A DNA stretch of 64,000 nt from DASQFI01 sp035633215. Lineage in GTDB: Bacteria > Acidobacteriota > Vicinamibacteria > Vicinamibacterales > SCN-69-37. The stretch lies in assembly GCA_035633215.1 (NCBI GenBank), contig DASQFI010000039.1, forward strand, positions 496,001-560,000, given 5' to 3'. Under the pieces are notes generated by a model. It did no database searches. It saw nothing but the letters and a program-made list of their open reading frames with translations, and had not been told where the DNA came from. This document shows positions 49,091 through 57,788 of the stretch, piece after piece. The first letter of the stretch is position 1. Each line of letters opens with the position of its first letter. The position numbers and the translations under genes are program-made.

Positions 49091-49989
49091 CGCTTCTGCA
49101 GTCGGCGGCCGACGCGGCCCGACAGCTCGCCTCCGCGGGCCTCTCGGCTGACGACAGCCGGCGCGACGCCGTGCTGCTCGCGCGCTGGCGACTCGGCTGG
49201 ACCGCGGCGACGTGGCTGACGCGATCGAACGAGCGCGTTCCAGCAGGCTTTTCCGAGGCCTTCGAGCCGCTCATCGCGCGCCGCGCCCGCCGCGAGCCCC
49301 TCGCCTACATCACCGGTGAACGCGAGTTCTACGGCCGCGCGTTTCGCGTCACCCCGGACGTCCTGATCCCGCGGCCGGAGACCGAGCTCCTGGTCGAGCA
49401 GGCACTCGAGCAACTCAAAGAGATGGCGGGAACGTCGCGGCCTGACGGCGAGCCGGCGCGTGCGGTGGACGTGGGCACCGGAAGCGGGTGCCTCGCGATC
49501 ACGCTGGCGCTCGAAGCGCCCGCCTCGCGCATCGTGGCCACCGACGTCTCGCCCGCCGCGCTCGATGTGGCACGATCGAACGCTCGAGACCTTGGCGTGC
49601 CGGATCGAATCGAGTTTCGGATCGCCTCACTCGCCGACGATTTCCCCGCTGCCTTCGATCTCATCGTCGCCAACCCGCCGTACGTGCCGGAGGCGGATCG
49701 CGCCTCTCTCTCGCCCGAAGTTCGCGAGTATGAGCCGGCGGGCGCGCTCTTCGCCGGACCGGACGGCCTCGACGTGATCCGGGCGCTGGTGCCGTCGGCC
49801 GCCGCCGCGCTCCGCCCCCATGGAGTCCTGATGATGGAAATCGGAGACGGTCAGGCGGACGCCGTGGTGCACCTCATGCGGATGGCCGGCTTTTCACAGA
49901 TCCGGCTGGTCGCTGACCTGCAGTCGATCCCGCGAGTCATAATGGGGACGGGTTGCCATGTGTCTGTTCTGCCGAATCATCAAGGATGA
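49087..49989 (+). CDS. prmC: Release factor glutamine methyltransferase
   Basis: A 300-residue N5-glutamine methyltransferase. LIPRPETELLVEQALE, VDVGTGSGCLAITLALE and VANPPYVPEAD (the NPPY motif) are present. It starts at TTG inside the prfA stop (TTGA overlap), giving translational coupling. The C-terminus overlaps the HIT gene by 32 nt. Confidence 0.95.
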   Translation: MTLLQSAADAARQLASAGLSADDSRRDAVLLARWRLGWTAATWLTRSNERVPAGFSEAFEPLIARRARREPLAYITGEREFYGRAFRVTPDVLIPRPETELLVEQALEQLKEMAGTSRPDGEPARAVDVGTGSGCLAITLALEAPASRIVATDVSPAALDVARSNARDLGVPDRIEFRIASLADDFPAAFDLIVANPPYVPEADRASLSPEVREYEPAGALFAGPDGLDVIRALVPSAAAALRPHGVLMMEIGDGQADAVVHLMRMAGFSQIRLVADLQSIPRVIMGTGCHVSVLPNHQG

Positions 49990-50296
49990 GATTCCCGCCA
50001 CCAAGGTCTACGAGGACGAGCGGCTGATCGCGTTCAACGACATCAACCCGCAGGCCCCGATGCACGTGCTCGTCGTGCCCAGGGCCCACATCGCGACCTT
50101 GAACGACCTCGATCCGTCACACGACGCGCTCGTCGGCGAGATGATTCGCCGCGGCGCGTCCATCGCCGCCGAACAAGGGTACGCCGGCCGTGGCTTCAGG
50201 ACGGTGTTCAACTGCAACGCCGACGCCGGTCAGGCGGTCTTCCACATTCACCTGCACGTGCTCGGCGGCCGATCGCTGGGCTGGCCACCGGGATAG
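49958..50296 (+). CDS. HIT-family nucleotide hydrolase/transferase (HinT-like)
   Basis: A 112-residue HinT-like protein. Cys2 and Cys5 (MCLFCRI) are the usual zinc cysteines, and the triad motif is HIHLHVLGGR. Such proteins hydrolyse adenosine phosphoramidates. It begins inside the 3' end of prmC. Confidence 0.95.
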   Translation: MCLFCRIIKDEIPATKVYEDERLIAFNDINPQAPMHVLVVPRAHIATLNDLDPSHDALVGEMIRRGASIAAEQGYAGRGFRTVFNCNADAGQAVFHIHLHVLGGRSLGWPPG

Positions 50297-50310
50297 AGAG
50301 AACTTAGAAC

Positions 50311-51162
50311 TTAAGTTTGATCCGTTCTTGACAGCAAATACTCTCCCCCGCCGCGCTCGCGATTGAGGAAGAAGTCGACCACCTTGTAGCCGCGTCCGAA
50401 GTAGGTCTGGAACGCCTGGCGAGTGGCCATCCGCCAGGCGAGCGCCAGCTCCGTTTCGCGCTGCTGCATCTCCCCGAATTTCGCTGGAATCGAGACCTGC
50501 ACCCATGGAGTGTCCAGATCGGTGCGCACCGGGCCGCATGTTTCCCAGTGCCCCGTTGGCAGCCTCTCGATCGCGTGCGGCATGGGCGTCAAATCGACCG
50601 TGCGAGTGACCGGGGGCGCCGGCTGGGAGGTTTCGAGGTCGCGCGCCGTCTTTCGCCGCACCAGGTCCGTTTGGTTGATCCACCACTCCGCAATCAGGCG
50701 ATCGGTCGGCGTGCCGCGATGGAGCGGACCCGACATCTCGCCGTAGGCATCGACAAGGTACTCACTCGAAACGCACCCCAGCACCGAGACATTCAGGTGT
50801 GCGTTCAGGGCCTGCATCGGATCGAACGTCCATTCAATGAGCGTGACGCCTTGCTCGAGCGCACACTCCCGCTGTGCCCACTTCAGCCGCTCGCCCGTTC
50901 GGGCGCCGCGAGCTGCCGGCACAACTCCCAGCATATGGGACCACTGGGTCCGAAACTGATCGAACCAACCCGGCATGGACCAGACGAACCCGAGCAGTTG
51001 GTCCCCCTCGGATGCACCGAGCAGGATGCCGCCGCGCTTGATCGACGCGATGAGGACCGAAGACGGCACGATCTCGCTTTCCTTGCCCCACACCGCTTCC
51101 TGCACGCCGACCACGGCCTGGCACCCGCGGAGATCGTCGATGTCGTGAATCTCGATGGACAT
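50311..51162 (-). CDS. COG3375-like GNAT-fold acetyltransferase-related protein
   Basis: A 283-residue protein with an N-terminal GNAT-like fold (ILLGASEGDQLLGFVWSMPGW; acyl-CoA-like loop GVVPAARGARTGERLK) and a C-terminal half with WTFDPMQALNAHLNVSVLG and HRGTPTDRLIAEWW. This matches the uncharacterised 'predicted acetyltransferase' COG3375 group. ATG 51162 is chosen, as the longer start overlaps the HAD gene. Substrate unknown. Confidence 0.75.
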   Translation of the reverse strand: MSIEIHDIDDLRGCQAVVGVQEAVWGKESEIVPSSVLIASIKRGGILLGASEGDQLLGFVWSMPGWFDQFRTQWSHMLGVVPAARGARTGERLKWAQRECALEQGVTLIEWTFDPMQALNAHLNVSVLGCVSSEYLVDAYGEMSGPLHRGTPTDRLIAEWWINQTDLVRRKTARDLETSQPAPPVTRTVDLTPMPHAIERLPTGHWETCGPVRTDLDTPWVQVSIPAKFGEMQQRETELALAWRMATRQAFQTYFGRGYKVVDFFLNRERGGGEYLLSRTDQT

Positions 51163-51185
51163 GATTCGCGGGGCGAAGGCCGGCG

Positions 51186-51914
51186 CTACCTCGGTCCCGC
51201 AGCCGCCGCGTCCGCCCACTCGCGCGTGACGATCGCGGGCAGCTCCGACAGCGTCCGAATGACCGGCACGCCGGCGCCGGCGTCGACCCGCCGATCGCCG
51301 CGCGCGATCAGGATGCCGTGCATCCCGGCTTGCCTCGCGCCCCGCACGTCGTGCGGCAGGCTGTCGCCCACCATGACCGCCTCGGCGGGCGCGACACCCA
51401 TCAGCTCGAGCGCGGCGCGGAAGATGCTCGGATGCGGCTTCATGAAACCGTGGTCGGATGACGACACCGCGACCGAGACGAGATCCCCGAGCTCGAAATG
51501 CGACTGAAACGACGCCAGGCAGCGATGCGTGTTGGAGATGAGGCCGAGCCGCAGCCCGCGCGCCCGGAGTGTCCGGAACGTCTCGGCGACGTCGTCGTAC
51601 AGAGAAAAATGATGGTGCTCGGCCCAGTCGTCGTACATCTCTCGCGAGACGTGGTCCACCCCCGGACCCGATCCGCCCATCAGCTCGATGATGCGCCGCG
51701 TGTAGTTCAGAAACAGCTGCGCGTCATAGATGTGATCGACGGCTTCCGGATCGAGCGCCGACGCCGCGCCGGCGACGGCCGCGTCGAACCGGGACGGATC
51801 CACCGCGACGCCGTGGCGAGCGCAGTTGGCCTCGTAGCCGACGCCCTGGAACCGCGGACCGGGATGGATGAGCGTGAAATCGACGTCGAAGAAGACGGCA
51901 GCGGTGCTGGCCAC
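51186..51914 (-). CDS. HAD-superfamily hydrolase
   Basis: A 242-residue HAD phosphatase with motif I FFDVDFTLIHPG (Asp nucleophile and second Asp), a helical cap, GLISNTHR, GFMKPHPSIFRAAL and VMVGDSLPHDVRGARQ (motif IV). It is not a close pair of the HAD at 37012. The start is set at GTG 51914; the open frame continues to 51983 but reads through the palindromic repeat. It probably acts on small phosphate esters; substrate unknown. Confidence 0.88.
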   Translation of the reverse strand: MASTAAVFFDVDFTLIHPGPRFQGVGYEANCARHGVAVDPSRFDAAVAGAASALDPEAVDHIYDAQLFLNYTRRIIELMGGSGPGVDHVSREMYDDWAEHHHFSLYDDVAETFRTLRARGLRLGLISNTHRCLASFQSHFELGDLVSVAVSSSDHGFMKPHPSIFRAALELMGVAPAEAVMVGDSLPHDVRGARQAGMHGILIARGDRRVDAGAGVPVIRTLSELPAIVTREWADAAAAGPR

Positions 51915-51928
51915 CGGCTCCAATCCGC

Positions 51929-52021
51929 GGAAAGTCACTTGACTTGACGTGGTATCGTCGCGCGCGCCCCCGGAAGCGGACATCGGGCGCGCAGATTACC
52001 ACGTCAAGTCAAGTGATTTCC
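51929..52021. repeat. Inverted repeat with core CACTTGACTTGACGTGGT (copy 2)
   Basis: Arms 51929-51954 and 51997-52021 pair over about 25 nt with one unpaired G. The arms match those at 46281-46364 nearly base for base while the central loops differ. It lies between divergent HAD and ileS, 5 nt before a TATAGAAT word. Confidence 0.92.
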
Positions 52022-52048
52022 GGGTTATAGAATGTGGGTTTCCTGCCA

Positions 52049-54928
52049 ATGCGCGACTGGAAAGAGACGCTCAACCTTCCGCGAACGGACTTCCCGATGA
52101 AGGCGAACCTCCCGGTCACCGAGCCGGCGACGATTGCCCGTTGGGACGAAACCGGGTTGTACGCGCGAATCCGCGAGGCGCGCCGCGGCCTGCCGCGCTT
52201 CGTGCTGCACGACGGCCCGCCGTACGCGAACGGCCAGGTCCACATCGGCACGGCGCTCAACAAGATTCTCAAGGACTTCGTCGTGAAGTCGCGCTCGATG
52301 GCCGGGTTCGACGCGCCGTACGTGCCCGGCTGGGATTGCCACGGCCTGCCGATCGAGCTGAACGTCGAGCGCGAGCTCGGCGCGACCGCCAAGGACCGAT
52401 CGCCGGTCGAGTTCCGACGCGCCTGCCGCGCGTACGCGGAGCGCTTCGTCGCGTCGCAGCGCGCCGACTTCAAGCGTCTGGGCGTGCTGGGCGACTGGGA
52501 GCGGCCGTACCTGACGATGGCGCCGGCCTTCCAGGCGACGATCGTCCGCGCGCTCGGGAAGTTCGTCGCGCGCGGGCTCGTCTACAAGGGCAAGAAGCCG
52601 GTGCACTGGTGCCTGCGCGACCGCACCGCCCTCGCCGAAGCCGAGGTGGAGTACGAGGATCATTCGTCGCCATCCATCTACGTCGAGTTCCCGCTCTCGT
52701 CCGAAGACACGTTGCTTCGCACGCGCGTGCCGGCGCTGGCCGGCCGCGACGTCAGCGTCCTGATTTGGACGACGACGCCCTGGACGATTCCGTCGAATCT
52801 GGCGATCGCGTTTCATCCGGAAGCGTCATACGCCGCGTACGACGTGCCTGGCCCGCCGAAGCCTCCTGGCGAAGGCGGCTTGGCCTCCGAAGCCTCGCGC
52901 GGAAGGGCCTTGCCCCCCGAAGCCTCTGGCGAAGGGGGGCGTGTGGTCATCCTCGCCGAAGCGCTGGCCGAGGCGGTATCCACCGCCACGGGACGGCCGC
53001 TGGGCCGCAAGATCGCGAGCTTCGCCGGTGAGACGCTCGAACGCGTCCAGTTTCGCCATCCGTTCTACGAGCGCGATTCACTCGGGGTGCTCGGCGACTA
53101 CGTGACGCTCGAGCAGGGCACGGGGGCGGTTCACACGGCACCCGGCCACGGCGCCGACGACTTCGCGACCGGCGTGCGCTATGGCCTCGACATCTACGCG
53201 CCGATCGGCGCGGACGGCCGCTTTACCCGCGACACCGGCATCGTCGGCGGCCTCAAGGTCTTCGAGGCCAATCCCGTCGTCGAAGCGACGCTCGAGGAAC
53301 GCGGACGATTGTGGTTCCGGACGGAGTTCCGGCACTCGTACCCGCATTGCTGGCGCTGCCACCAGCCGGTCATCTTCCTGGCGACGTCGCAGTGGTTCAT
53401 CAGCATGGACGGGCTGCGCGAGGCGGCCATCGCGGAAGCCAACGCCGTCAAGTGGATCCCGGAGTGGGGCCGCGAGCGGATGACCGCGATGTTCGTGAAC
53501 CGGCCGGACTGGTGCATCTCCCGCCAGCGCGCGTGGGGCGTGCCGATTCCCGCGCTTGCCTGCAAGGCGTGCGGTACCGCCTTGCTCACGCCGGCCATCG
53601 TCGAGCGCGCGGCATCGGTCTTTGACGAGCGAGGCGCCGACGCGTGGTACGAGCTGGACACCGACGCGTTCGTGCCGCCCGGACTCACGTGCGAGTCATG
53701 CGGGGGCACCGAGTTCGAGCGCGAGCGCGACATCCTCGACGTCTGGTTCGACTCGGGCTCGAGCCACGAAGCGGTGCTGGCGCCGCGAGCCGATCTCAGC
53801 TGGCCGGCCGACGTGTACCTCGAGGGCACCGATCAGCACCGCGGCTGGTTTCAGTCGTCCCTGCTCGTCGGCATCGGCACGCGCGACCGCGCGCCGTATC
53901 GCTCCGTCATCACCCACGGGTTCGTCGTGGACGAACGGGGCGGCAAGATGTCGAAGTCGGTCGGCAACGTCGTCGTGCCGCAGGACGTGATGGCCGGCAG
54001 CGGCGCCGAGGTGCTGCGGTTGTGGGTGGCGATGACCGACTTCCGCGACGAGGTGCGACTCGGCAAGGAAGTGCTCTCGCGGACCATCGAGGCCTACCGG
54101 AAGATCCGCAACACGTTCCGGTACCTCCTCGCCAACCTGTACGACTTCGAGCCGGCACGCGACACCGCGGCCGACAGCCGGCTGCTCGAAGTCGATCGCT
54201 TCGCGCTCTCCGCTTATGCCCGGCTCGCCGACACCGTCCGCGACGCCTACGAACGGTACGACTTCCAGACGATCTTCCACGCCGTCAACGAGTTCCTGAC
54301 CGTCGATCTGAGCGCGTTCTACCTGGATGTCTCGAAGGACCGGCTCTACACGTTCCCGGCTGATTCGACCGATCGCCGATCGGCGCAAACCGCGCAGTAC
54401 GTCATCGCCGACGGGCTGACGAGGCTGCTGACGCCCATCCTCTCCGTCACCGCCGAAGAGATCTGGGCGCGACTGCCCGGCGCGCGAGAGGAATCGGTCC
54501 ACATGGCGCTGTTTCCGAAAGAGACGACGCGGTGGCGGAACGGGGATCTTGAGACCCGGTGGACGAAGCTGCTCGACGTGCGCCGGATCGTCTATGCCGC
54601 GCTCGAGAACGCTCGCAACGCGAAGCTGATCGGCGCGTCGCTCACGGCACACGTGGCGCTTGCGGCCTCAGGCGAGACCTATGAGCTGCTGAAGCGGCAC
54701 GAAGCCGACCTCCCTATGCTGTTCATCGTCTCATCGGCCAGCGTCGAGCGCCGGGACGCGGCCGGCCCCGGCACCGACGTCCAGGTCGAGGTCGCGCGGG
54801 CCGCCGGCGACAAGTGTCCACGGTGCTGGCGATTCGTCAGCGATGCCATTCCGGACGGCGACCTGGCCGGTCTCTGCGCCCGTTGCGTCGCCGCGTTGGG
54901 AGGAAATCCCGTTGCTGCCACCCGCTGA
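52049..54928 (+). CDS. ileS: Isoleucyl-tRNA synthetase
   Basis: A 959-residue class Ia synthetase charging tRNA-Ile. The catalytic entry PPYANGQVHIGTALNKILKD has HIGT in place of HIGH (residues 65-68); KMSKS is intact in RGGKMSKSVGN; the editing domain begins WTTTPWTIPSN; and a C-terminal zinc finger (CPRCWRF..LCARC) is present. ATG 52049 (MRDWKETLNLPRTDFPMKAN) fits the family start better than GTG 52034. Residues about 268-297 are a repeat-derived Pro/Gly/Glu/Ser insertion. Gene order ileS-lspA-lgt is conserved in many bacteria. Confidence 0.95.
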   Translation: MRDWKETLNLPRTDFPMKANLPVTEPATIARWDETGLYARIREARRGLPRFVLHDGPPYANGQVHIGTALNKILKDFVVKSRSMAGFDAPYVPGWDCHGLPIELNVERELGATAKDRSPVEFRRACRAYAERFVASQRADFKRLGVLGDWERPYLTMAPAFQATIVRALGKFVARGLVYKGKKPVHWCLRDRTALAEAEVEYEDHSSPSIYVEFPLSSEDTLLRTRVPALAGRDVSVLIWTTTPWTIPSNLAIAFHPEASYAAYDVPGPPKPPGEGGLASEASRGRALPPEASGEGGRVVILAEALAEAVSTATGRPLGRKIASFAGETLERVQFRHPFYERDSLGVLGDYVTLEQGTGAVHTAPGHGADDFATGVRYGLDIYAPIGADGRFTRDTGIVGGLKVFEANPVVEATLEERGRLWFRTEFRHSYPHCWRCHQPVIFLATSQWFISMDGLREAAIAEANAVKWIPEWGRERMTAMFVNRPDWCISRQRAWGVPIPALACKACGTALLTPAIVERAASVFDERGADAWYELDTDAFVPPGLTCESCGGTEFERERDILDVWFDSGSSHEAVLAPRADLSWPADVYLEGTDQHRGWFQSSLLVGIGTRDRAPYRSVITHGFVVDERGGKMSKSVGNVVVPQDVMAGSGAEVLRLWVAMTDFRDEVRLGKEVLSRTIEAYRKIRNTFRYLLANLYDFEPARDTAADSRLLEVDRFALSAYARLADTVRDAYERYDFQTIFHAVNEFLTVDLSAFYLDVSKDRLYTFPADSTDRRSAQTAQYVIADGLTRLLTPILSVTAEEIWARLPGAREESVHMALFPKETTRWRNGDLETRWTKLLDVRRIVYAALENARNAKLIGASLTAHVALAASGETYELLKRHEADLPMLFIVSSASVERRDAAGPGTDVQVEVARAAGDKCPRCWRFVSDAIPDGDLAGLCARCVAALGGNPVAATR
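52851..52940 (+). repeat. 90-bp triplicated repeat inserted in frame in ileS
   Basis: Three ~30-bp units, each with (C/G)CGAAGCCTC and a GCGAAGG-like word (GCGGAAGG in the middle unit), encode about 30 residues of low complexity (PPKPPGEGG, LASEAS, ALPPEASGEGG) in the start of the editing domain. The core words match intergenic elements at 10951 and 22946. Confidence 0.85.
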
Positions 54929-55499
54929 CGATCTTCCCGCCGCGACGTCGCCGGCCTCGTTGGGCCAGGCCCCCGAAGCGGCGAGCGTGCCCCAGCCTGC
55001 GCCCGTGGCAAAATTCCGGCTGTACTGGTGGGTGACGCTCGTCGTCATCGCCGCCGACCAGCTCACCAAGGCGATCGTGCGCGCGATGCTCGCGCCGTAT
55101 GAGAGCGTGACGGTCATCCCGGGGCTGATCGACCTCACGCACGTGCTCAACACCGGTGTCGCCTTTGGTCTGCTCAACGAGCTGGATCTTCCCTTCAAGA
55201 ACGTCGTCACGACGGTTCTCGCTACGATGGCCCTCGGCGGGATTGCCTACTACGCCCGCCACGTGCGCCTCGAAGAACGGCTCGCCAGGTTGGGCCTGTC
55301 GTTGATTCTCGGCGGCGCGGTCGGCAATCTCGCGGATCGGCTGATGGCCGGACGCGTGATCGACTTCGTGGACATCTACTGGCAGGGATGGCATTTCTGG
55401 GCATTCAACGTCGCCGACGCGTCGATCTCGATCGGCGCCGTACTCGTGTTCGTCGAACTGCTGCTGGTGAACCGACAACATGCACCCCATTCTGTTTGA
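54912..55499 (+). CDS. lspA: Lipoprotein signal peptidase
   Basis: A 195-residue inner-membrane signal peptidase II cleaving prolipoproteins. VLNTGVAFGLLNE, GAVGNLADRLMAGRVIDFVDI and FNVADASISIG carry both catalytic aspartates. A TTG start at 54912 preceded by GGGAGGAA is preferred; it overlaps the ileS end by 17 nt. A Pro/Ala-rich cytoplasmic N-tail of about 30 residues precedes the first helix. Confidence 0.95.
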   Translation: MLPPADDLPAATSPASLGQAPEAASVPQPAPVAKFRLYWWVTLVVIAADQLTKAIVRAMLAPYESVTVIPGLIDLTHVLNTGVAFGLLNELDLPFKNVVTTVLATMALGGIAYYARHVRLEERLARLGLSLILGGAVGNLADRLMAGRVIDFVDIYWQGWHFWAFNVADASISIGAVLVFVELLLVNRQHAPHSV

Positions 55500-56247
55500 G
55501 ATCGGGAATTGGCCTGTCTACTCGTACGGCGTGCTGCTGGCGCTTGCCTACCTGGCCGGCCTGCAGCTGGCGGTTGTGCGCGCGCGGCGGCGGCAGATCG
55601 ACGCGGCCCGGGTCATGGACCTGGGCATCTACCTCATCATCGCGGCCCTGATCGGCGCGAAGCTGATGCTGATCGCGGTCGACTTCGACTACTTCCGGAG
55701 CCAGCCGCGGGAGCTGCTGTCACTCGTCCGCGCCGGCGGCGTGTTCTACGGCGGCCTGCTCGCCGCGCTTGGGGTGGGGCTCTGGCTCGTCGGCCGGTAC
55801 AAGCTGCACGCGTGGACCGTGGCTGATCTGATCGCGCCCGGCATCGCGCTCGGCCACGTCGTGGGCCGTCTCGGATGTTTGCTGGCTGGCTGCTGCTACG
55901 GCCGCCCGACGGACGTGCCCTGGGCGATCACGTTCACGAACCCGGCCGCCGCGACCAACGTCGGCACGCCGCTCAACACGCCGCTGCACCCCACGCAGCT
56001 CTACGACGCCGGCGCCGAGCTCGTGATCATGATCGTTCTGCTCCTGACGGAGCGCCGCGGCCGGCCATTCGCGGGACGCACGTTCTGGCTCTACATGCTG
56101 CTCTACGCCATCTCGCGCTACATCGTCGAGATCTACCGGGGCGACGAGCGCGGCATGGTGCTCGGGATGTCGACGTCGCAATTTGTGTCGATCCTGATCG
56201 TCCCGCTCAGCATCGTCATGTTGCTGCGGCTGCGGCGGGCGAAATGA
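55480..56247 (+). CDS. lgt: Prolipoprotein diacylglyceryl transferase
   Basis: A 255-residue, multi-pass Lgt adding diacylglycerol to lipobox Cys before LspA cleavage. The Lgt signature region reads HVVGRLGCLLAGCCYGRPTD, with catalytic Arg and the family Gly-rich loop; TPLHPTQLYDAG and RYIVEIYRGDERG are conserved. It overlaps lspA by 20 nt, coupling the two lipoprotein-maturation steps. Confidence 0.95.
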   Translation: MHPILFEIGNWPVYSYGVLLALAYLAGLQLAVVRARRRQIDAARVMDLGIYLIIAALIGAKLMLIAVDFDYFRSQPRELLSLVRAGGVFYGGLLAALGVGLWLVGRYKLHAWTVADLIAPGIALGHVVGRLGCLLAGCCYGRPTDVPWAITFTNPAAATNVGTPLNTPLHPTQLYDAGAELVIMIVLLLTERRGRPFAGRTFWLYMLLYAISRYIVEIYRGDERGMVLGMSTSQFVSILIVPLSIVMLLRLRRAK

Positions 56248-56306
56248 CCTCGGAGGTCATTTTCGCGCGTCATCGTCGTCGAAAATGACCTCCGAAGTCA
56301 TTTCGC
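56239..56306. repeat. 27-bp inverted repeat of nested palindromes containing lgt stop and rluD start
   Basis: Left arm 56239-56265 and right arm 56280-56306 differ at one base. Each arm is itself a dyad, AAATGACCT-x3-AGGTCATTT. The left arm holds the lgt TGA and the right arm the rluD ATG. Confidence 0.92.
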
Positions 56307-57241
56307 GGCTCCACGCCGTTGCATCCGCACAGGACGCCGGCCAACGTCTCGATCACTTTCTCGCCAGACAGCTCCCGCAGCTCTCGCGCTCCCAAATCCA
56401 GCGATTGATCCGCGAAGGACGCGTGCAGGTCGACGGCGCGCGTCCGAAGCCGTCGCTGGTCGTGTGGGACGGCCTCGCCGCCGACGTCTCGGTCCCCGAA
56501 GCCCGTCCGCTGGATCTCCAGCCCGAAGCGCTGCCCTTGTCCATCCTTCACGACGACCCGTCACTCGTCGTCATCGACAAACCCGCGGGCATGGTGGTCC
56601 ACCCGGCCGCGGGCCATCGCACCGGCACCGTCGTGCATGCGCTGCTCCATCATGTGGGCGGGCTCAGCGGTGTTGGCGGCAGGGAGCGGCCGGGCATTGT
56701 GCATCGACTGGACCGCGGGACGTCGGGCGTGATGGTCATCGCGAAAGACGACGCGACACATCGCGCGCTGGCGCAGCAGTTTCACGACCGCCAGATCGAG
56801 AAAGAGTATCTGGCGCTCGTCTGGGGCAGGATGACGGCGGGGACGACGATCGATCGGCCGATCGGCCGTCATCCGCGGCAGCGACAGAAGATGTCAACGA
56901 GGTCCCGACGCGGGCGCGCGGCGCTCTCGAGCATCATCGACGCGGAGTTTCTGGCGGGCCTCACGCTCGTGCGCGTGGGAATTGCGACCGGGCGGACCCA
57001 TCAAATTCGCGTGCACCTCGCCGATGCGGGGCATCCCGTCGCCGGCGACCCGCTCTATGGAGGCGTCCGCCGCCGGCTCCCGGCGAGGCTGGCCGGAGTT
57101 GCCCGGCTCGAGCGCCCGTTCCTGCACGCGGCACGGTTGACCTTCCTCCACCCCGGCACCGCGCGCCGGATGGCATTCGCAGCGCCGTTGCCCGCCGATC
57201 TCGCCGGCGTCCTGGCAACTCTCCGGCGATCATCAGCATGA
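56285..57241 (+). CDS. rluD: RluD-like 23S rRNA pseudouridine synthase
   Basis: A 318-residue synthase. An S4 RNA-binding domain (DHFLARQLPQLSRSQIQRLIREG) occupies residues 18-80. The RluA-type catalytic loop is GIVHRLDRGTSGVMV with Asp near residue 142, and GRTHQIRVHLADAGHPVAGD is the second signature. It modifies ribosomal RNA uridines. Its ATG sits inside a repeat arm. Confidence 0.9.
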   Translation: MTSEVISRLHAVASAQDAGQRLDHFLARQLPQLSRSQIQRLIREGRVQVDGARPKPSLVVWDGLAADVSVPEARPLDLQPEALPLSILHDDPSLVVIDKPAGMVVHPAAGHRTGTVVHALLHHVGGLSGVGGRERPGIVHRLDRGTSGVMVIAKDDATHRALAQQFHDRQIEKEYLALVWGRMTAGTTIDRPIGRHPRQRQKMSTRSRRGRAALSSIIDAEFLAGLTLVRVGIATGRTHQIRVHLADAGHPVAGDPLYGGVRRRLPARLAGVARLERPFLHAARLTFLHPGTARRMAFAAPLPADLAGVLATLRRSSA

Positions 57242-57786
57242 CTGCCACAAAGGGACGTCGAGCCAAGCCGCGACTAATCCGTCGGCGGATCCGGTTCCAG
57301 GGACGGGTGTTCCGAGTCGAACAGGATCGGGTCCGCCTGCCGAACGGCCGGACGGCCGTCCTCGACATCGTTCGGCATGGCGGCTCGGTCGTTCTCATCG
57401 CTCAGCCCTCTCCTCAATCGGTGGTACTCATTCGCCAGTTCCGGTATGCCATCGACAAGTGGATCTGGGAGCTGCCGGCCGGATCCATCGAGTCCGGTGA
57501 GACCCCGGGCCGTGCGGCTCGACGTGAGTGCGAAGAGGAAATCGGCCTCACTCCGCGTCGTATCTCGAGGGCAGGGGCCCTGTATCCAACGCCGGGATTC
57601 TGTGACGAAATCATGTTCTTCTACCGATGCACGGGCCTGGTGAAGCCCACTCGGCGGGTCAAGGTGGATCCCGACGAGCAAATCGAGCCGCGCGTGTTGT
57701 CGTTACGGGAAGCCGGGAGACTGGTGGAGCGCGGCGAGATAGTCGACATGAAAACCATCCTGGGATTAGGCTTGATACGACCGTGA
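57238..57786 (+). CDS. NUDIX hydrolase, ADP-ribose pyrophosphatase-like
   Basis: A 182-residue NudF-like hydrolase. The Nudix box GSIESGETPGRAARRECEEEIGL fits GX5EX7REUXEEXGU (residues about 78-100). VVLIRQFRYAIDKWIWELPAG precedes it and YPTPGFCDEIMFFY follows, typical of ADP-ribose pyrophosphatases. It begins in the rluD stop (ATGA). Confidence 0.9.
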   Translation: MTATKGRRAKPRLIRRRIRFQGRVFRVEQDRVRLPNGRTAVLDIVRHGGSVVLIAQPSPQSVVLIRQFRYAIDKWIWELPAGSIESGETPGRAARRECEEEIGLTPRRISRAGALYPTPGFCDEIMFFYRCTGLVKPTRRVKVDPDEQIEPRVLSLREAGRLVERGEIVDMKTILGLGLIRP

Positions 57787-57788
57787 TC

